A DNA stretch of 64,000 nt from Diprion similis (taxonomy: Eukaryota > Arthropoda > Insecta > Hymenoptera > Diprionidae), in NCBI RefSeq assembly GCF_021155765.1, contig NC_060105.1, forward strand, positions 11,193,001 to 11,257,000, in the 5' to 3' direction. A program made the position numbers and the translations under genes. Of this stretch, positions 50,601 to 62,548 are shown piece by piece (the first letter of the stretch is position 1; each line of letters starts with the position of its first letter). Below the pieces are notes generated by a model. The model worked only from the letters and a program-made list of their open reading frames with translations, was not told the DNA's origin and searched no databases.

Positions 50601-51889
50601 GAGAATTTTCAACCAAGTTCGATAATTTTTTCTTATTAAATTCATTTCAGGCAATCTTAATCCAGACATCGCAGTTGCTGTGCGAAGATTTAAAGAAGGT
50701 GTAATGTATAATGCAGTGAAAGACAACGTGGAACCGGACTTTGGAACGATAGATACCCCCATTGGGACAGTAAGAAATGACTTGTTTCCTTTTCGTTTCT
50801 GTAACTTCACTATTATCTGAAAGTGCAGCTGTATTTCGTTTAGCTTCAATATAATCAAACGTGATTGCAAAATCGATAAGCTATTTTTCTTTATTTCTGC
50901 AGCCAATTGGTAAAGAAGCAGTACAAATTAATTATTCTCACGTTCAGTCGAAAAATTTTGAAAACTGTACAAACAGCAGGAAATAATTAGAAAATGATTT
51001 GCAAATTTTCAACACTCTTACAGTATGCACTTTGTAAGTTTAGTGGGCGTGACTTCTTTGAAAGAAAGAGAGTTTGGTAAAATTTAACGTGCTGAATAAA
51101 TTTAAGACTGTGATAGAAATATATTTTATTTTTCTCGTCAGTACGGAAATCGGGAACGAACTTGTTTCATTTTATATGGAGCGTTTCATAAACTTATTCG
51201 ATAAAATCAGTGTAATGTCTGTAAATTTTGATCTATTTGAAGTTGCTTTTTCAGTACGAAAAACCTCATTTTAGAGATCACTAACCCGAAACGTTTCCTT
51301 CATGCGCAACAGCCTTTCATGAAATATCACATGAATAAAGCAGATATCGATACACGTTGAGTCATATATAATCACAGTATAAGCATCTCGCCAAATCAAA
51401 GTAGCAGTAACTTCATTTATTGTGAAGATATATGGTCAATCTTAAAAGAAACTTTCCGGTAACGTTTCTCGATAAAAAAAGTCGCTTCATAGCGTTCAAT
51501 GTTGTTACTATATTAGTAGACGCATACTGTAATATCTGTAGTAACTTAATCATTCTTGCTGAAACTATTTTTTAGCTTGAAATGGATACGAAGCAACTGG
51601 AAGAGAACTTTTCGGCGCTTGTGACTGACATCGAAAAGAGAAACCCCGTATCTGCTCACTCTTTCATTACAAAGTAAATAAGGATTCAGTTTAACGATAT
51701 TCGGTATTTCCTTGATACAATTTTTCAAATCTGATTTTTCATACTAATTTCAGAGCTTTTCTCATCTGTCCACCATATCCGGAAAGGCTCAAAGTAGACT
51801 TTGAACGGTACATCGTCAAGTCAATTGTCGATAATACCGCTGATGAATCTGATGACGAACAATCAAATACCGCAACTGCATCGAATTGA
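47637..51889 (+). CDS. mRpL1: mitochondrial ribosomal protein L1 (complete, 8 coding exons)
   Basis: Large-subunit mitoribosomal protein of the uL1 family; family members bind large-subunit rRNA at the L1 stalk. Coding exons: 47637-47655, 48273-48468, 48950-49145, 49440-49619, 50016-50130, 50651-50769, 51576-51673 and 51754-51889 (TGA). Every intron is GT-AG, phases match, and the total is 1059 nt (352 residues), near the size of animal MRPL1. The N-terminus is basic with few acids, as expected of a mitochondrial presequence. The L1 domain follows; GGSEIIKQIL (about 188-197) and AHPNILPEL (about 211-219) match the family, and an acidic tail ends the protein as in human MRPL1. The first exon is the uncertain part: this start has context AAGATGG and donor GGAG|GTAAAC. 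An alternative, 47505-47550, also joins in phase with a weaker donor and would give 361 residues. Exon 5 uses acceptor TTTTAAG at 50015; the earlier CAG at 49948 breaks the frame. Confidence 0.93.
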
Positions 51890-51935
51890 TAATTTATCCA
51901 AGGGCTTTGGTTTGTAGAGAACAAGTTGAAAAATT

Positions 51936-51941
51936 AATAAA
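51936..51941 (+). terminator. polyadenylation signal of mRpL1
   Basis: Canonical AATAAA 47 bases after the mRpL1 stop codon, the expected place for a short insect 3' UTR. Confidence 0.7.
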
Positions 51942-54590
51942 ATTGATAGAGTATTGCAGTCTTACGCTTATTCCACTTTTCTTAGTGGTTAGTTTCCGTA
52001 TAACTGCAGTGATACCTGCTTGAACCGTGACTCATCGCCTTTGAAAACTTGCATAAAGGCAACTTATTTTGCGAGTAAATTAAAAAAAAAAAAATCATTT
52101 CGCCAAGGGAAAACGCTCTGTAACCTGTTCCCATAAACTATTTCGAACGAACGTCAGGAATTGAATTTACATTTGACGATTCAACTTTTGATTCAAACCT
52201 CGAGTTCAATTCCGTTAAATTACAAATTTTGAACATCATTGTCGTCAAGGATTGCACTATTAATCACGTTGTTTTGCGCTCGCCTAAAAACCTGAATACT
52301 AGTGGATTTCTAGATTATTCGATGTTTTTTTTTTTCTTTTCACGCAACGACATTTTGTATTCAAATTTACCAGGGAATACCGAAGCCAGTGGCAACGAAT
52401 TAAAAATCATTCAAATAATCATTAGGAGGCATAGTTGTCAGATTTATCTATTTGATGACAACGTAACATATTTTATCGAACCCAAACTATTTTCATAAAA
52501 TATTATAAGGCCAGTCATAAAGTACAGTGGCTGATAGTACTAATTTTGAAACAATTTGTCTTCTACAATTTTAAAATACGTATCTACAGCTCGTATTCTA
52601 CTATCTTTCAACGTTTATTTACGGAATAAATTTTTTATCCCAATCAGACTAAATTTTTCTGAAAAATAAAGCTTTCGATTGAATGGAAGGACTGATACAC
52701 ACACACACACACACATACACAGCATACACGAGCTGTAAATTCTACCGCGAAACCTCCACGTAGTAGATAGAAGTAACGTTGCAATCGCGCATTTCTGTTT
52801 GCAATCGAATATCTCAAATCGTAGAACCAGATTAAAGAATTTTTCACTCATAATGGCTCTCTCAAAAATCGGTTATAGTTGATTGTGCGTTAAAAAAGCA
52901 AAGTGAGCGAATAGGTTTGCATTATGAGCCGTAGACCGGCCGTGCGCGAGCTGGAAGCAAATTTTGCAAATACACGAGATGGAAAAGGTTGTTTCCTTTG
53001 GAAAGTATTTGTGATCGTGGTACGAATTTCATTTGACTTCTACATTTTTCAATTTTTTTTTCAACTTTTCATCTTAATATCGTCAGAATGATGTATTTTC
53101 AGAAATAAACCAGTAAATTTCATCTAAATAACAATTAACCGTGAATAATTTTTAAAGGAGTAAATTTATCGAAAAATTAAAAGAAACCTTTAATTGTAAA
53201 AAATTAATTGTAAAAAATGATAAATTCCCATGTAATTTAAATGGAAAATGTATCGTCTTTGAGGCAAGGTTTAATATGAATATTAAGGGTTCATATTGCT
53301 CTGATATTTCGTTTTAGACTATGAACTAAAAATTAATGTACGCGGCGTCGCAAGAAAAATGATCAATTGTAATCAATTTTTTGTTCGACGATATCTCGAG
53401 AACGAGTGATTGGATTATAATGACTTTGGTCTCAATCGACGCGGCTTTTTCAAATTTAGAACTGATGGGATTTTCGCTTTGATCGGTTTCGTACTTTTTC
53501 AATTCCTTAAATTACAAAATTCCCCGAAGTTAACCAAAAATGTTATCTTGAGAACGGATGAATGAATTTGAATGAAAATTAGTACGGTCAGATTTTTTGG
53601 ATCTCTAATCACGAATCTAAGTTACAGATTTGCAAAACTTGGATTTTGCGTATTCGATAAACTTAAAAAAAAAATTAAACAGATTTGGATTTTTATGAAA
53701 ATTGATACTTGAAGGTTTGTTAGATGGCTGATCACGAATATCAAGTCAGATTACGAAATCCAAAATAGCGATCCAATACGGTGGAACAAAATTGAAAAAT
53801 TCTAGGTCAGACTCCCAAAATTTTTCATGGTTTATACGTTATAGTGGTTCAAAATGAAAAAAAATCGTCCTATTTTCACTTACTATGGTACCTGAGGACC
53901 TTTGAATAATTAATCACGAATCTGGATTTGTAGTTCGAAGTATTTTATTTTTTCTGTTATTATTACCTTCTTACCATAGTGCGTTAAATATTTTTTGAGT
54001 TGTGAAAATTCCAAGTTTTATTTCAACCGAAAATTTTGAACGATCTGACGAAAACGAGTATAATATTCAATGTCAGATTATTAGAAGTAGTTTTTAAAAA
54101 ATCGTCTCCTTGATTCAATTTCAGTTTTTTCAGTATGAGGACGAAGAAAAAATTAGGTATCTCGTCCATCTGAACTTTTTCGCGACACGATATGCCTGAC
54201 TTATCATCTCAAACATACTCGTCATCTTTGAACGAGAATTCTTTCTTCTTCTCATTATCTTGCCAAAATATTTTTACGACCTGACTGCATCATCCACTTG
54301 GCTTATAAAGTCACGCCGAACGAGTTTCTATAGACAGGGTCAATGTTTAATTGCGTAAAAACGTAGAGATGACTAATTGCTAATTACGCCACTCTTCTAA
54401 CGCAATTAACAGTAAACGAGGGCCGACGAAGCTTCGCACCATCGACATGGCTACTACGTTTCGGGCTGGACTACGAAAACCTTTTCACTCATTGGCAGTC
54501 TAGCTTCTTCTTTTCGAATATGTATCTCTTTCAAATTTCTGTCAGATGCCAAAGACCTTTAAATTGCTTACCATGATTCACCTCGACGCT
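51942..54590. other. repeat-rich stretch without a confident gene
   Basis: Holds an (AC)n microsatellite (52696-52720). A 53-codon ATG ORF at 52924 begins MSRRPAVRELEANFANTRDG, reads well for about 20 codons and then becomes AT-driven. A diverged repeat at 53380-53960 carries the recurring phrase AATCACGAAT at about 53609, 53732 and 53910. Confidence 0.35.
52696..52720. repeat. (AC)n microsatellite
   Basis: ACACAC run with one interruption. Confidence 0.9.
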
Positions 54591-54800
54591 ATCATTTTTA
54601 CTAACGAACGTTAACGCCATGCAATTATTTCATGTTATTAAAATATTTATTCTCCATATTTGTTTCTTTTACTAAGAAAATTCAGTATCCTGAAGTAATT
54701 CTCGTCGCGTTATTATTTTTACTAACGAACGTTAATGCCATACAATTATTTCATGTTATTAAAATATTTATCCTATATATTTGCTTCTTTTATCAAGAAA
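54588..54800. repeat. 121-bp direct tandem duplication
   Basis: TTTTTACTAACGAACGTTAA and the following 75 bp (CAATTATTTCATGTTATT, AAAATATTTAT) recur 121 bp later with a few substitutions. The period is not a multiple of three, so the overlapping 119-codon frame is not evidence for a protein. Confidence 0.8.
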
Positions 54801-55327
54801 GCTCAATCGCCCTCATCGTTCGCAATACATATCTTGCAAATATTTACATCTTTTTTTTAGTTAAAAAGAGTTTTAAAATATGTTTGCTTATCATTATAAA
54901 ATTATTTCAGCTGCCAGTAACGTACACAATAATACGGATTTTTATTATTGTTGTTAATACATTGTTGTTGGGGTTTGCAAGTATTAATTAATTTGTTATA
55001 CTGAACATTTACTGCAATTGTTAGCAAGTATGGGGAATGGAAAATGAACGAATGAAAAATTGTAGGTGAAAAAATAATTATTAATATAGGAATTCAATCT
55101 TGATGATATGATAATTGCAAAAGTTAAAATTTTGCATCATCGATTGAATGTGTTTTTCCTTCTCATTACTTTTGCCGTTATCATTACTGATTTTCAATTA
55201 AGTCAATAATTCTTCATAAAATTGTGCAAACTGTAAATTTGGGTGGCAGCGGATTTAGTCCTGTTCGATTGCATATTTGGACTTGCAATTTTTCTGCACT
55301 AGTTTCTTTTTCCAATCGTTAATAGGG

Positions 55328-55640
55328 GCGTCATTAGTGGTCTAAATCGAGAATTTTTACCAGATTCCACAGTAGCTTCAGCCGCCATCTTGACTTTATG
55401 AGGGCATTCGTTTTTATCAAATTACTCACATATTTTTAACTTTTTACTAAAAATAGTCTTATTGTTAGCAAAACTTGTCGGCAATTCAATTCACTGCAAC
55501 TTTAGTCCTAACATTTTTTTGTCCATTATACGGTTGAAGTTTTCCGTCTTAAAGCATTAATTCGAGATGGCTGTCGAAGCTATTGAAGATACCTGGTCAA
55601 AATTCTGTATTTTGACTAGCAATAAACCACCTTCCACAAC
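55328..55640. mobile_element. foldback MITE of about 310 bp
   Basis: TTTTTACCAGATTCCACAGTAGCTTC followed by GCCGCCATCT (55358-55393) pairs with AGATGGCTGTCGAAGCTATTG and TGGTCAAAATTCTG (55567-55610). Outer blocks AGTGGTCTAAATC and the inverse of TTTATTGCTAGTC also pair. The interior is AT-rich and non-coding. Confidence 0.7.
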
Positions 55641-56400
55641 GATTAGAAAAATCCAAAAGTGGTATCGAAAAATTGCAATTTCAGGTGTTTTTTTTTTTTA
55701 CAAAACGACTGGACTACTATAAACGAAGACGATAACATTAGGCAACACTAAAAAATTCATCAATATCTCGAACAGTTTAATTCGCATTAGGTATACCAAG
55801 TAAACAAAAGAAGATAAATTTATATTTATACAGTACGATTGGCTTTTGTCGACATATCAAAAACCATCCTCGACAACCACAAGTCACCAGATTTGCATGA
55901 AAAAAATTAAATTGATGCCGAATGCTTATCGTAAACTATGATGCAATATCGTTGAAAATCTATTTTCTACACTCGCATTTGAATTTCTTTCCGTAGAACT
56001 TGGATTCGGTAAAGGATGAACACGGGTAACAGTTTAATCAGAAAATAGCAGAGTTTGAAAAGCGTTATCAAGGTAGATGTGTACCAGCCACGCTTGCAAA
56101 CTATTACCGATACCTTCAGAGTGACACTACATAGAAATTATAAAATAGAATCTTTCAAGAAACTCCAAGTTTTGTCAATAAAAAATAAAGCTTCGCATCG
56201 CTTATTTTCTATAATTCAAATAAAATCGATAAATACTTTAAACTATGAAACCTGACGCGATATGACAATTATGTTTATAAACCTCAATTGACTCAAGATG
56301 ACTAATCATAATCGCTCACTGCAGTAAATCCAGTAAGAAAAAAAGTATTCAATTTGTTACATATATAGTGCAATTGAACGCACGATGGTGATGCGTAAAC
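55641..56400. other. AT-rich stretch, nothing recognised
   Basis: The 56055-56255 frame shows no motif. Confidence 0.35.
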
Positions 56401-57311
56401 AGGGAAATGCGTAAAAGACAGCATCGCGTGCGTAAAAGGCTGAGCGCAAAGCGAGTCAAAGCGGCGCAAAGAGGCGCAAAGAGGCGCGGAAAGAGAGAAG
56501 CTTGGGGGGGAGGTGGGACCTTCCGCCGAGACTTTGCGTCGTCGGTTAACGTAAGAAAGAGGTATAAGAGAAGGAGGGAGGCTGTCCGTTGGAGAGGAAT
56601 GGAAAGGAAAGGAAAGGAAAGGAAAGGAAAGGAAAAGAAGGGGGGCCCGATCGGCCCGACGACGGCACTTTGGCGTCTACCTGAGCGCCGAGCACTCAGT
56701 CCCAGAGTCCGCCAGGTTTGAAATCCATCGCGCGCACGGTGCGGCCGACCTGTTGATCGCTGTCAAAACACTTGTGTCAACAGCCTCTGTTGTAGTACGG
56801 AATTGAAAAGGAGTCGAGATACGACTCGTGTTACGAGTAAACTCGAAGACCTCGACAACAAACGGCGAGTTATTGTGATATATCGATTTGATATTATATT
56901 TGGATCAACGTGTCCGATGCCTCATTGTCAGTGACACGCGGTACGTTCGCGGATTCGCTTCGCCTCGAGCGAATCGCTACTCGCGAGCTCCTTTTCTTGT
57001 GCATGTGTCATGCGGTGCTGTGAGGAGTGAATGTGAATATACCTGTAGTATACCAACGAAGCGGATTTATTAATATCCTAGTCTTTAGAGCGCTATATCT
57101 TGTCAGTTGTCTCTATTTTTTTATACTCGGTGTGTCTCTCTCTCTTGAAAGTGAGAAATTTCATCAGGCTACTGTGTACCCGTTACTGTGACTGTGACTG
57201 TGATCATTGTGACATGCCGACCTGTTGACTTACCTGACACCTCATCCTTCAATTAAAGCGGATATGCAGATACTTTGCTACTGGAAGGGATACTGACTCT
57301 CGCCGATCATG
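56400..57311 (+). promoter_or_regulatory. GC-rich promoter and long 5' leader ending in a start codon at a donor
   Basis: A GC-rich block (56400-56760, with CGATCGGCCCGACGACGG and a GGAAA microsatellite) passes into a lower-GC transcribed-looking leader. The leader ends CGCCGATC ATG|GTATGT: the first ATG of the coding sequence would be the last codon of the exon (57309-57311), followed by a consensus donor. That layout is known in insect genes with long 5' introns. No in-phase plus-strand exon was identified to 64000, so the gene body may continue beyond the window. Confidence 0.4.
56598..56637. repeat. (GGAAA)n microsatellite
   Basis: About seven to eight GGAAA units. Confidence 0.92.
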
Positions 57312-59254
57312 GTATGTCTTTTACTCTCGAGATCGATGGGTAGATTATAGAAATTATTAAGCTCACGAGAAAAGATCTTCCGCTGATCCTCGCTGTGACC
57401 GCGTTCTATTAGCCTATTTACAGCATCACGTTAAGTCTACGCGGCCACTGTCATCGACTCTATACTACATGCCTATAGCTCGACAGAGGCTTATAACAAA
57501 TCTTCACTTTCATTACACCCTGACCCATCGAATAATTAATACAGGCATTAACGTCTATTGATCTTCCCTCTGCTTTCTAGATCCTGGTAATTCCGTTGAA
57601 TTATATTGTGTAAATGAATAAGAAGATGATGGTATGAGGATGAAATTAGTAACGTTACTGTTACAACGAATGTTTAGGTGAAATCGTTACTTTGCACTGT
57701 TAGCATCGTCTGAATTGAGGGGCGGGAGTATTTCGAATTATTTAAACTGCCATCAAAAATAAAAACTTTGAATATCATAAGCATCAGTTGCGAAAATATA
57801 ATTACGCAGGTGAAAAATCATGCGCTGTGGGGAGCAGACTTATATGAGAAAACGAAGGGCTTAGGTATGAAGAGATAAGAGATCTATAGATAGTAAGTAC
57901 ACCATGGGTTTGTTGTACACACACCTGCGGAAAGCTTATTAACTACATCCGGAGCTCAACTTCCGGTCTACCCCTGCGCGTGGGTCGAACAGAGATCACA
58001 TCGATTCACTCATTAATATTTGCAACGGGTTTGGATTCCTCAACTTCAATGATTTCTGTGAGGTTTTCACGTTTTTGTCATCCCAGGTTAGAGCTGATAA
58101 TTGACTCTCTAATTCATGCAGAAGCACGTGTTAAATAAAGTTTGACATTCAACTTGGCAATCGAACCGTAAAAAATCTTGTTTGTATAATACAAAGTGTA
58201 CTTAAGAGCTTTCGTATACAAAAGAGTTGAGCAAGTGATGCAGACGTATAAAAATATATAGACTTCGCAATTCCGGGTTTCACTTAATGTTCACGGTTAA
58301 AAAATTAGGGAAAATATATTCTGTTGAGATAATTAAATTGAATTATCTGCTTTTAAAACTACATCTTGAGTTCACGTTGCAATCTATCGAAAAATGCTGA
58401 AAACCGTGTACACATCTGTTTCCAAATTCAATTAACCGTCAAACTGGTTGCGGTACAACTTTTTGTGGATGGAGCGAAATTCTGCGGCAAAAAGTCTCTA
58501 AGAATCACTTAGATTCATGCCCAATGATAGAAGAAGGTTTGTTTGGTTGAACTGTAAAATTGGTGATTCGTTCCAGTCTAATTCTATTGCGACAGAAGAG
58601 CAGAATCATAACCGAAGGTTAAATTGCCGATCTTACGGATCTCCGGGTTGGGCTTATGAATCATGAATCGATGGGTTTTTCAATGCTTATACATACTTGG
58701 GATTCAATAGTTTTAATATTGCTTTAAATCTTACACTACATTAAAAACAAATGAATACGATACTTTTTAAGAAATGAATTTTAAAAATATAATTAGCGTT
58801 AACCTAAGTGAACATACATGAAGCGAGTCAAAAACCAATCTTTTCTCGTAAATAGTAAAATGCAAAATACATGCGATTACTTAATCCGTTATCGCGTGTG
58901 GTGAATTAATAATTCTAATTTTTTCTGACTCTTCTGCCAGCTGAAATTGCCTGCAGCTACTCACTAGAGTGAACACTTTTCAATTTACATCTTATATACA
59001 TACTACGAATTCACTCAATTGCGAAGACCGCGTAATACGCCGTGGACGAAAGTTACTTTACAGCTTTCGCGTTTAACCCTTTCAATCACGCAATTGAATT
59101 ACCTGAAAATGTAAAAAAGTCCAGGATCTTGTATGAAATATAAAAAAAGAATAGACTAAAAAAAGGAGAAAAATAAACGGGTGGCTTCTGCGACTGAAAG
59201 GGTGAATCGTAGTCTACCGTTCGTTCAATTGGGACACAAACTAATTGCATCATA
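57312..59254 (+). other. possible first intron of the gene starting at 56.4 kb
   Basis: AT-rich, with no exon or named repeat recognised. Confidence 0.3.
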
Positions 59255-59461
59255 TTAAAGTTGGTAACTTTATCGTAACGATTCATGCTGAGAAAAAAAC
59301 GTTATTTCGCGATTTTGGAATTATCTGAAATTCAGTATAAAGCGTAACAGAACGAAACACACTCATATTTCGAAATCTTAGTTCCTTTAAAATCATTGTC
59401 AAATCAATAGAATACTGATTTTTCCTCAAATATTTCGTTACGATAACGTCACTAACTTCAA
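59255..59461. mobile_element. TTATCGTAACGA MITE, copy 1
   Basis: Ends TTAAAGTTGGTAACTTTATC + GTAACGA at the left and TCGTTACGATAACGTCACTA + ACTTCAA at the right, inverted over about 28 bp. GAGAAAAA and TTTTTCCTC extend the stem. Length 207 bp, no ORF. Outer sequence on the left is CATA, as in copy 2. Confidence 0.88.
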
Positions 59462-59790
59462 GCTCGTTTCATTGCATCAAGAAGAAGACTTTGACACTTG
59501 TAAATTCGAGCGATTCGACGCAGCCTTGTCGTTGGCTGTCTAATGTAAGACTTGCATTTCGACGTAAACGCCGTGCTGGATGTCGGTGAAGCCACGCTTG
59601 AACTAGTAGTCCATACATAGAAGAAGTAAAGTAAACTCGAAGAGTTTAGAACTGGATGAAAACCGGCTCGAGCAACGCACGCGTGTTTCCATGCCCCGGA
59701 CCAGGTGTTTTTCATCACCAGCGCCATCTTCGATAGAAACCTGACCACCCTGCATGTCCAGATGCACCTACGTTATACTCGTCTTCTTAC

Positions 59791-59856
59791 CTGCATCTCC
59801 GGACCCTTAACGCAGATTTCCAAAAGGTCGATGTTAAAACGAACCCCGGATGGCCC
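59791..59856 (-). CDS. candidate 22-codon exon, unidentified
   Basis: Bounded by an acceptor (TCCCGATCCGAG) and a consensus donor (GAGATGCAG|GTAAGAAG); phase 0 at both ends. It reads GPSGVRFNIDLLEICVKGPE and two more residues. The plus strand is also open across it, so coding status is uncertain. No partner exons were confirmed. Confidence 0.25.
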
Positions 59857-60413
59857 CTCGGATCGGGAGATTTAAGGAATCTAATACTCCTACTTTTACC
59901 GACCGAGTTCGTTTTGTTTATTCAATATACGAAGAAAAAGGGTAGCTTTGCTCGGCCGATAAATTTATAATAGAGTAATGCATGACCTTAATTTAGTGAG
60001 GCGTCACGTTCTTTGAAGTAACTTAATCGGGAAAAGAAATCAACACCAACTATACATACTCACTTCTTAATTATAGTTTCATTCAATTTTATATACAACC
60101 TTTAAAAATTTCGTCACGCTATTTTCTAGCCATGAAATCCTTGGTATCTTGTCCAACATTGCCATGGACATTGGACATAGATAAACTTCTTCTCTTCTCT
60201 GTTATAACTCTTCACTCGTTCGAGGCTCAGACAGCGTTTGATGTCTGTATACTGAGAATACTTTTTTTTTTTTATTTACAGCTTATCATTATGGTTTAAA
60301 ATATTTCGTGTGTTTTCCAATTTGTGACTGACAATGAGAGTGTTTCATTTCCACATATACATTGAAGTGAAAATAGCAGTCAGATGAATTCATAATAGGG
60401 GAATTAAATCATA
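59857..60413. other. no gene recognised
   Basis: A 55-codon plus frame from 60132 runs through a poly-T tract and is not convincing. Confidence 0.3.
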
Positions 60414-60613
60414 TTGAAATTCGTAACATTATCGTAACGATCGCATGCTGAGGAAAAACCTTCATTTCACGATTTTGGAATTGTATGAAATTCAGTAAAC
60501 AGTAATAAAACAAAAGACACTCATATTTCGAAATCTTTCAAAAGCATTGCCAAATCATGAAAATCGTGATCTTTCCCCATGTGTTTTGTTACGATAACAT
60601 TACTAACTTCAAC
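60414..60613. mobile_element. TTATCGTAACGA MITE, copy 2
   Basis: Same ends and order of inner blocks as copy 1 (GATTTTGGAATT, GAAATTCAGTA, CACTCATATTTCGAAATCTT), about 1.15 kb away in the same orientation. Length 200 bp. Confidence 0.88.
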
Positions 60614-61533
60614 ATAGTGAAATTAAGCCGTTGTAACCAGGCTCCAGCCTCCTTACCCTCCTGGATTTTGTTCTTTATTTCTGTTGTATAATCCTTAATA
60701 AGAGAAATACCATTGAATACTCTCAAATTTAGAACGCCGTAGTGCATGTAGCGCAGTCCCAACACAAGGAGCACTTAACACTTATCCATACCGTAGCGTT
60801 TTACCAGATGAAATTTGATTATGGCGTTAAATTTTTTGTCTTCATTTTGATAGAAATATTTTTATGCTTGTCAGTCTTCGAGCGCCCTTTAAATTGGGAC
60901 ACTTTATACCTACCCATGTACTTATCGTTAGTAAAAATGTGACCATACAAGACTGTTTTCTGTAGTTCTTCTGACGCTGGTCTATAATAGGCTAGTCATG
61001 CTATCGATCAAGTCGATTTTCGTCATATCGTGGACCACTAGAAACCAATACAATTTATCAAGGCTTTGATCCTGAATTTTAACTTAAACTATTATTGCAT
61101 ATTAGGGTTTGTACCGCATCATAATAAAGGATTTCAGAAGCTAGTACAAAATAATTTCTCGTTTCATTGAGATTCGATTTTACTAGAAACATTATGTGAT
61201 ACAAAACGCTTCTGTCGACCGATTTTTGATCGGCGGCGTAAGAAAAAAAATAACTCACACCATGCATTGACTCTAACATGTTTAGCCCGAATTACGATGC
61301 CAAAGATCGATCCATTTTTGTCAGGTGTAATATAATCAGACTTTTTTATTGAGACGTCCAAAATACCCGATCACTTCAGGCCATATATTTGAGATAATCT
61401 TGGTACACTTAAAGTGTAATATAACGATACATGCAATACAGGCACATAAATGGCCGTCACACGAGATCGATCTCCGGTAATTTGCGACCGATTTATCTAG
61501 AGTCCAAAAGCCCTCACCATACGTACCTACGTT
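60614..61533. other. AT-rich, no gene recognised
   Basis: Frames of 61-66 codons only, without motifs or splice boundaries. Confidence 0.3.
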
Positions 61534-61704
61534 TGATTCATGCGTAATAGCTGGGAGCACAAAAGTGTTGGGTAGTTGGTAGATCTGTGGTGAAGCGATG
61601 CAGGGTATTATCAGATCAGCTCGCTCGATCTTCTCCGAAGCCACCTGTTCACCCGGAGAAAACGCTTGAGGCACGTAGCAGGCCGCGGATCCATCGATCC
61701 CTCT
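61534..61704 (-). CDS. candidate internal exon, unidentified
   Basis: Acceptor TATTCATACGCAG and donor TCAAAC|GTAGGT bound a 171-nt segment, GC-richer than its flanks. It is open in one frame with GSAACYVPQAFSPGEQVASE and IERADLIIPCIASPQIYQLP as successive stretches. A second frame is also open across part of it. It may belong with the minus-strand exon at 59.8 kb. No family recognised. Confidence 0.3.
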
Positions 61705-62548
61705 GCGTATGAATACATAGATACAGTATAAGAATTGATGATCGCCAATTGTTGCCCGGCGGCCAATTGAGGTGGAAGAAAGAGTTTTCTTCTACAGAAT
61801 TTTGCCAACTGTTTTAGGTTGGTTAAATTTAGCAAATTTTTTTACTACATCTTAGGATACTTTTTTGTATGACCAAAGATAAAGGAATTTAAAAGATCAT
61901 AACTCAGTCATTACACGGTACTATATCGAGTAAACTAATATCAAACAGGTGACAAATAATTAATTTTCTGATATGGAAAACATGCTGTTGACATGAAATT
62001 GCCTGTTTATGTTCAATATTAAATGTATATTTGTTACAATTTCTGGTGGTTTGCGTTATAACGCTGCTGCTGTTTGTAAACTGAACACAGTTTACTCTTT
62101 GGCGGGAGTAAACGATGAAGTTTTTTAATTGTTCGATTGTTTTTATGCCATAAATTGAACTAACTAAAAAAATGACGAGAAATAAGCGTAGTTTTAAGAG
62201 CATAAATACGATTTCCGGTTTCAGAGTTTCAGTCATACTTGACTCTCAACCTTCTGAGAAATCCGTAGTCATGCGCTGTGTAATCCGAAAACTTGGAAAT
62301 CATGCAGGAAACACGAAGCGCTTCCATCGTCGATGACAACCAATACCCCGAAACCCGTGTAGACGTTTCCACTTTTGCTTATTAGCGCGTCACGAGGAGC
62401 TGCTCTTATCCAACCTAGACGTTGTCCATTTTTTTTTTCATTTTAAACCATTAAGTATAGGCCATACATTGTCCATAATGTCCATTGCACCGCGCCGTGT
62501 TGCCTGTCCATGGACTGCACCCTTTACATTTTGCGTATATCGTACACT
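61705..62548. other. no gene recognised
   Basis: AT-rich, with a poly-T tract near 62429. Confidence 0.3.

Noticed and set aside
52924..53085. 53-codon ATG ORF starting MSRRPAVRELEANF
   Set aside because: Only the first 20 codons look coding; the rest is T-rich, the donor-like site is weak, and no partner exon was seen.
54632..54991. 119-codon hydrophobic frame resembling a membrane protein
   Set aside because: Driven by T-rich sequence and crossing a 121-bp duplication that changes frame between copies.
56407..56721. 104-codon basic plus-strand frame
   Set aside because: Lies in the GC-rich promoter block and reads through a GGAAA microsatellite.
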